Shown: in pieces, positions 61,001-64,000 of the stretch | How positions within the stretch are numbered: the stretch's first letter is position 1 | Layout of the letters: every line of letters starts with the position of its first letter | DNA from: Acidobacteriota bacterium | GTDB taxonomy: Bacteria; Acidobacteriota; Vicinamibacteria; Vicinamibacterales; UBA8438 | Direction: 5' to 3' | Assembly (NCBI GenBank): GCA_009838525.1 | Contig: VXRJ01000032.1 | Location: forward strand, 1 to 64,000 | Length of the DNA: 64,000 nt | The notes under the pieces: generated by a model | Database searches by the model: none | What the model was told of the DNA's origin: nothing | Seen by the model: only the letters and a program-made list of their open reading frames with translations | Position numbers and translations under genes: made by a program

Positions 61001-62008
61001 CTACTGCCCGCCGGTCTCCGCCGCCTCGCGGTCCTCGGCGCGTCCGGCGCTCAGGCTGTTCTCAAGGCCGTAGTTGCCTTCGTGGCACGCGTACTCGTAA
61101 AGCTGGTACGACTCGTCGCGGTTGAGCGGCATCGCCACCTTCCAGGTGTCCGTGTAGATGGCCGGATCGCTTACCGTCACCTCGTACTCGATGGTGTCCT
61201 GATCCACGAACGTGAACCGCTCCTCGATGCGCAGATCCTCGGTCTGCGGCAGGCCGCGCGCGCCGCGCGTCGCGATGTTCGTCGCGACCGTGCTTTGCGA
61301 GTTGTAATTGCCGACCTCGACCACCAGCGTGTTGCCTTCCCAGCGGCCTCGCGACTCGCCGTTCCACAAACGGATCTTCCCGGAGATGCCCGGCCGTCCG
61401 TCGATCGGGATGATCCGCGCCTCGTGGATCATCTCGTAGAGGATGACGACGAAGCCGGGCGACTGCATGATGCGGTAGCCGGCGCCGTAGCCGGGCGGGA
61501 AGATGCCGCCGGGTACGCCGCGCGTGATGCACCGCTCCCACGGCGTGTGGTTCATGTAGGAGTCGGTCAGGTGGTTCAGGTTGTAGTCCCGCGTGGCGCG
61601 CGCATGGTCGCGGACCGGGATCCGCCCGCTCGGCGGGTCCACAACCATCGAAGTGCGGCGCGCGTTGCGCGGTGCGCTGCTCGGGCCGTCTCCCCAGGGG
61701 CCCTGCGGCGGACGGCGGCGATCTTCCTCCGTTTCGGGAGCCGCCGGCGCGCGCTGGGGCTGATTCGCGCCACCGAACCAGGCGGCAAGCGGGGCCAGCC
61801 GCTCGATATCGATGTCATCCGGCGCCTCGAACGGCGTCGGATCGAAGTTCGTCCAGACTCCCTGGATGTCGGGCTGGCCGTCGGACGTGCGGGGCGGCGT
61901 CCAGTCGGAGCCGTTGCCCGACTGCGCCAGCGCGACGCCCGGCAGCGCAACAGCGAACGCTAGTGCAACTGCGGCCGTAAACGTGGGGGCGTGAATTCGG
62001 TGCCGCAT
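61001..62008 (-). CDS. Exported protein of an acidobacterial-type family (ACHEGN family), copy 2
   Basis: A 335-residue exported protein (signal AAVALAFAVALPGVALAQ) paralogous to 31383-32396. Shared blocks are RTSDGQPDIQGVWTNFDPTP, SMVVDPPSGRIPV, RCITRGVPGG, IHEARIIPIDGRPGI, RWEGNTLVVEVGNYN and YEYACHEGNYGLEN. A Pro/Arg/Gln-rich insertion of about 40 residues (near 85-125) is absent from copy 1. It lies 65 bases before the DUF1592 gene on the same strand and may be the first gene of cassette B. The start ATG 62008 fits the signal peptide. Confidence 0.82.
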   Translation of the reverse strand: MRHRIHAPTFTAAVALAFAVALPGVALAQSGNGSDWTPPRTSDGQPDIQGVWTNFDPTPFEAPDDIDIERLAPLAAWFGGANQPQRAPAAPETEEDRRRPPQGPWGDGPSSAPRNARRTSMVVDPPSGRIPVRDHARATRDYNLNHLTDSYMNHTPWERCITRGVPGGIFPPGYGAGYRIMQSPGFVVILYEMIHEARIIPIDGRPGISGKIRLWNGESRGRWEGNTLVVEVGNYNSQSTVATNIATRGARGLPQTEDLRIEERFTFVDQDTIEYEVTVSDPAIYTDTWKVAMPLNRDESYQLYEYACHEGNYGLENSLSAGRAEDREAAETGGQ

Positions 62009-62247
62009 CTGTCCCTCCCTCATCAAGCGGGCCGGCGCGCGGACACACCACCGCCGACTGCAACAGGTCATGATCGCCCGGACGCCCGCCAAAGGCAAGT
62101 ACCAAGTAGCCAGGAAGCGCCACCTCCCTACATCCGGCGCCGTGGCGCCGGGACGTTGCCGCGAAAACGGCACGCTTCTTGCTCTACTTTGCGTTCCAAT
62201 GCGGCGTTGTGAGTGAACGCGCGCCGACCTATACTGCGGAGGTAACG

Positions 62248-62550
62248 GTGGACGTGAAGACCGTTGAAGAAAGACTGAGTGTCGTCGAGCACAAGGTGGT
62301 GGAGAACGCGAACCGGATCGACGGGCTGCGCGAAGCGATCGCCGAACTGGGGGACCGCATGGACCATCGGTTCGACGCGATGGAACAGCGTTTCGATCGT
62401 CGATGCGAGTCGATGGAGCAGCGTTTCGACCGTCGATGCGAGTCGATGGAGCAGCGTTTCGACCGTCGATTCCTCTGGTTGACCGGCACGCTTGCCGCCA
62501 CGATGCTTGCCGTCGTGAGCGTCCTCTCGGCCGCCTTGCTCGGCGGTTGA
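62248..62550 (+). CDS. Small coiled-coil protein with C-terminal membrane helix and internal tandem repeat
   Basis: A 100-residue protein from GTG 62248, with GGAGGT five bases upstream; the good ribosome site decides this start. The N-terminal 70 residues form a charged coiled coil (KTVEERLSVVEHKVVENANR, GLREAIAELGDRM). It then carries three tandem copies of MEQRFDRRCES and ends in one membrane helix (LAATMLAVVSVLSAALLG). The topology suggests a tail-anchored protein oligomerising on the inner membrane. Function is unknown. The 239 bases upstream contain no other supportable gene. Confidence 0.7.
   Translation: MDVKTVEERLSVVEHKVVENANRIDGLREAIAELGDRMDHRFDAMEQRFDRRCESMEQRFDRRCESMEQRFDRRFLWLTGTLAATMLAVVSVLSAALLGG
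62380..62471. repeat. 33-base tandem repeat, about 2.8 copies
   Basis: Units start at 62380, 62413 and 62446. Units 1 and 2 differ at two positions and unit 3 is cut short. Each unit encodes MEQRFDRRCES, so the reading frame is kept and the repeat adds 11 residues, or about three heptad-like turns, per copy. Confidence 0.9.
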
Positions 62551-62598
62551 CGTTCGAAGCCCCCTGCGACAGCAAGTCCTGAAGCGCCCTGAGAGTTC

Positions 62599-63804
62599 CT
62601 AGAAGAACCAGGTGAGTGACAGGTAGCCGGTCACCCCCACGAGTCCGTATTCGGATGCAAGCAACTGATCTTCCGGGGCGTCGGTGGCCCCGCGGCCGAC
62701 GTAGACGCCGCCGGCGAACGTGGTGTTGTTGCTGGCGGAGTACGAGAAGCCGGGCGCGATGATGACGCTCCGGTCGTTCAGGTTCCAGAGGGCCAGACCG
62801 GAGAGGCTCAGCAGCGGGTGGGCCTCCCAGGTGAGTGTCATCGCCATCTCGTCGCGACCGAAGACCTGATACTCCCCGCGCGCGAACTCATCCGACTCGA
62901 AAATCGGCTCGAACCGGTCCGGCGTGGCGGCGGCGCGGCCGTCCCGCTGGTATTCCATGACGATGCCCAGATTCCGCCCCGACACTACCCAGTTGCGGTC
63001 GATGCCCAGCGTGCCCCGACCCACCACCGTACCGTCGTAGTCGCGCACGACGCCCTCCGCCCGCACCGCCCACGCGCCGAGGCCGCCGGCCAGCCCCACG
63101 GCGCCCGCCAAGTCGCCGTACAACGTGCCTCCCCAACCGGACAGCTCCCAGTTGAGCACCGTGGTGAGCCCGCGCGCCAGGAGGGTGACTTCCTCGCCCG
63201 CAAGCGTCCGGGTGGGCCGGAACACCACGTCTATCTCGCTGAGCGGCCCCGGGTACATCCGCAGGCGTGCCGCATCTACCCCGCCTCGGAAGACGCGGAA
63301 CGGATCGGTCGGGCTGAACGGAACGAAGGGATCGGCCGGCGTCAGAAACAGCGTCGTGCCCCAGGAGACGGCCTGGCGCCCGACGCTCAGCTCCACCGTG
63401 CTGCTCGGACTCCATGACACGTTGAGGCGATCGAACCGGTGCAGCCAATGGACCCGCTCGGTCGGGTCGCCTGTGACGGTCCTCTGGAGATCGAACCACT
63501 CCCCGCCGCCGGGCACTCCCGACAGACCACCCAATCCCAGGCTGGCTTCCCCCGCGGACTGACGGAACGTGGCGGCGTGTTCGTAGGCCACCTCCAGGTC
63601 GAAGGGGCCCACCGAGGGCTCCACCGTCAGGCGTAACCGGTTGAAGTTGCTGACGGCAGCGTCCGCGAGGATTGTCGAACTGCTGAAGAGCGGGACGGTC
63701 TGAAGGTAGCCGGAAAGCCAGTTCGTCTGCGCGTCAGCCGGGCCGGGCGACACCGTGAGCGCGACGACGGTCAGGGCCGCGGCCCGCACCGGTCGCACGA
63801 TCAC
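62599..63804 (-). CDS. Predicted outer-membrane beta-barrel protein
   Basis: A 401-residue exported protein with a signal peptide (AAALTVVALTVSPGPADAQ). It has many alternating amphipathic strands (RLRLTVEPSVGPFDLEVAYE, NVSWSPSSTVELSVGRQAVS, LGIVMEYQRDGRAA) and a C-terminal strand ending YLSLTWFF. The terminal aromatic residue is the usual signal for barrel assembly. The family is not recognised. It overlaps the upstream ABC ATPase gene by four bases (63801-63804), indicating that the two are translated together. Confidence 0.75.
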   Translation of the reverse strand: MIVRPVRAAALTVVALTVSPGPADAQTNWLSGYLQTVPLFSSSTILADAAVSNFNRLRLTVEPSVGPFDLEVAYEHAATFRQSAGEASLGLGGLSGVPGGGEWFDLQRTVTGDPTERVHWLHRFDRLNVSWSPSSTVELSVGRQAVSWGTTLFLTPADPFVPFSPTDPFRVFRGGVDAARLRMYPGPLSEIDVVFRPTRTLAGEEVTLLARGLTTVLNWELSGWGGTLYGDLAGAVGLAGGLGAWAVRAEGVVRDYDGTVVGRGTLGIDRNWVVSGRNLGIVMEYQRDGRAAATPDRFEPIFESDEFARGEYQVFGRDEMAMTLTWEAHPLLSLSGLALWNLNDRSVIIAPGFSYSASNNTTFAGGVYVGRGATDAPEDQLLASEYGLVGVTGYLSLTWFF

Positions 63805-64000
63805 GTTCGGGTCTCGTCCGAGGCGATCTGCCCGTCCACCATCCGGACCAGACGCCGTGACCGCTCCATGACGTGATCGTCATGTGTCGCGAATACGAAC
63901 GTCACGCCCAGTTCGCGGTTCAGCTCGGCCATCATGTCGAGGAGCGCCTCGCTCGAATGCGAGTCGAGATTCGCCGTCGGCTCGTCCGCCAGCACGAGCG
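63801..64000 (-). CDS. ABC transporter ATP-binding protein, C-terminal part (5' end beyond window)
   Basis: The last 66 or so residues of an ABC ATPase. They show the Walker B/D-loop LVLADEPTANLDSHSSEAL, the switch His in FVFATHDDHVMERS, and a short C-terminus (RLVRMVDGQIASDE). This matches the LolD/MacB/FtsE group that works with FtsX-like permeases. The frame is open to base 64000, so no start is assigned. The next gene, overlapping by four bases, encodes a predicted outer-membrane protein. Confidence 0.88.
   Translation of the reverse strand, partial: LVLADEPTANLDSHSSEALLDMMAELNRELGVTFVFATHDDHVMERSRRLVRMVDGQIASDETRT

Noticed and set aside
62140-62172. A further copy of the GTTTCCGCGGAAAC palindrome
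   Set aside because: The sequence CGTTGCCGCGAAAACGGCAC is only partly similar and not palindromic enough to count.
62009-62575. Upstream extension of the exported-protein gene containing a repeated RIDGRNAAPST motif
   Set aside because: The repeats are the antisense of the 33-base tandem repeat in the coiled-coil gene; the signal peptide starts at ATG 62008.
1-64000. CRISPR arrays, tRNA/rRNA genes, transposases, integrases and strong T-run terminators
   Set aside because: Looked for on both strands; no repeat-spacer pattern, cloverleaf, recombinase motif or convincing hairpin-T-run was found by eye.

Overview
The window is very GC-rich, gene-dense DNA from a Gram-negative bacterium. Three TonB-dependent receptors, a tripartite tricarboxylate uptake system, exported haem proteins and an outer-membrane beta-barrel gene point to two membranes. 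Adjacent DUF1592/DUF1552 genes, a CRTAC1-type FG-GAP/UnbV protein, carboxypeptidase-regulatory-domain TonB receptors, an Abhydrolase_10-type protein and a DUF222-HNH protein together fit an Acidobacteriota lineage, most likely Vicinamibacteria. That assignment is inference; no rRNA or ribosomal protein gene is present. I see no rRNA, tRNA, CRISPR array, transposase or phage gene.

Layout. 1-927: N-terminal part of a TonB receptor running off the left edge. 1.1-3.5 kb: two vapBC modules around a macro-domain gene and an internally deleted HAD gene. 3.6-13.3 kb: core-like genes (DUF418 membrane protein, alanine dehydrogenase, CRTAC1 protein, HtrA-like protease, DUF4340 protein, TauE/SafE permease, MATE exporter). 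13.7-22.4 kb: a toxin-antitoxin-rich stretch (four vapBC modules and mazEF) with an ERG4/ERG24-type sterol reductase, an exported hydrolase and an SDR/DUF2867 protein in between. 22.4-28.0 kb: cassette A (DUF1592 cytochrome, DUF1552 Tat protein, ankyrin protein). 28.0-32.4 kb: a vapB remnant, an HNH gene, another vapBC, a HEAT-repeat protein and an exported protein. 32.4-36.1 kb: tctCBA. 36.2-41.9 kb: vapBC overlapping a TonB receptor gene, a PhoD-like phosphatase and a lipoprotein. 41.9-47.8 kb: a TonB receptor, mqnB-mqnD for futalosine-pathway menaquinone synthesis, and a sodium:solute symporter. 47.9-53.7 kb: a complete mnhAB-C-D-E-F-G (Mrp) sodium/proton antiporter operon. 53.8-62.0 kb: cassette B (exported protein, DUF1592, DUF1552, ankyrin protein, PQQ dehydrogenase). 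62.2-64 kb: a coiled-coil protein with a 33-bp tandem repeat, then a beta-barrel protein translationally coupled to an ABC ATPase that leaves the window.

Two things stand out. First, nine intact toxin-antitoxin modules (eight with VapC/PIN toxins, one MazEF) and one decayed antitoxin lie in the first 37 kb and none in the last 27 kb. Several overlap or couple to non-TA genes. Second, the DUF1592-DUF1552-ankyrin cassette occurs twice in opposite orientations. One copy continues into a PQQ dehydrogenase, and each copy lies near a member of a second paralogous exported family. I read this as a periplasmic haem/quinoprotein oxidation module of unknown substrate, and it is the best candidate here for an undescribed system.
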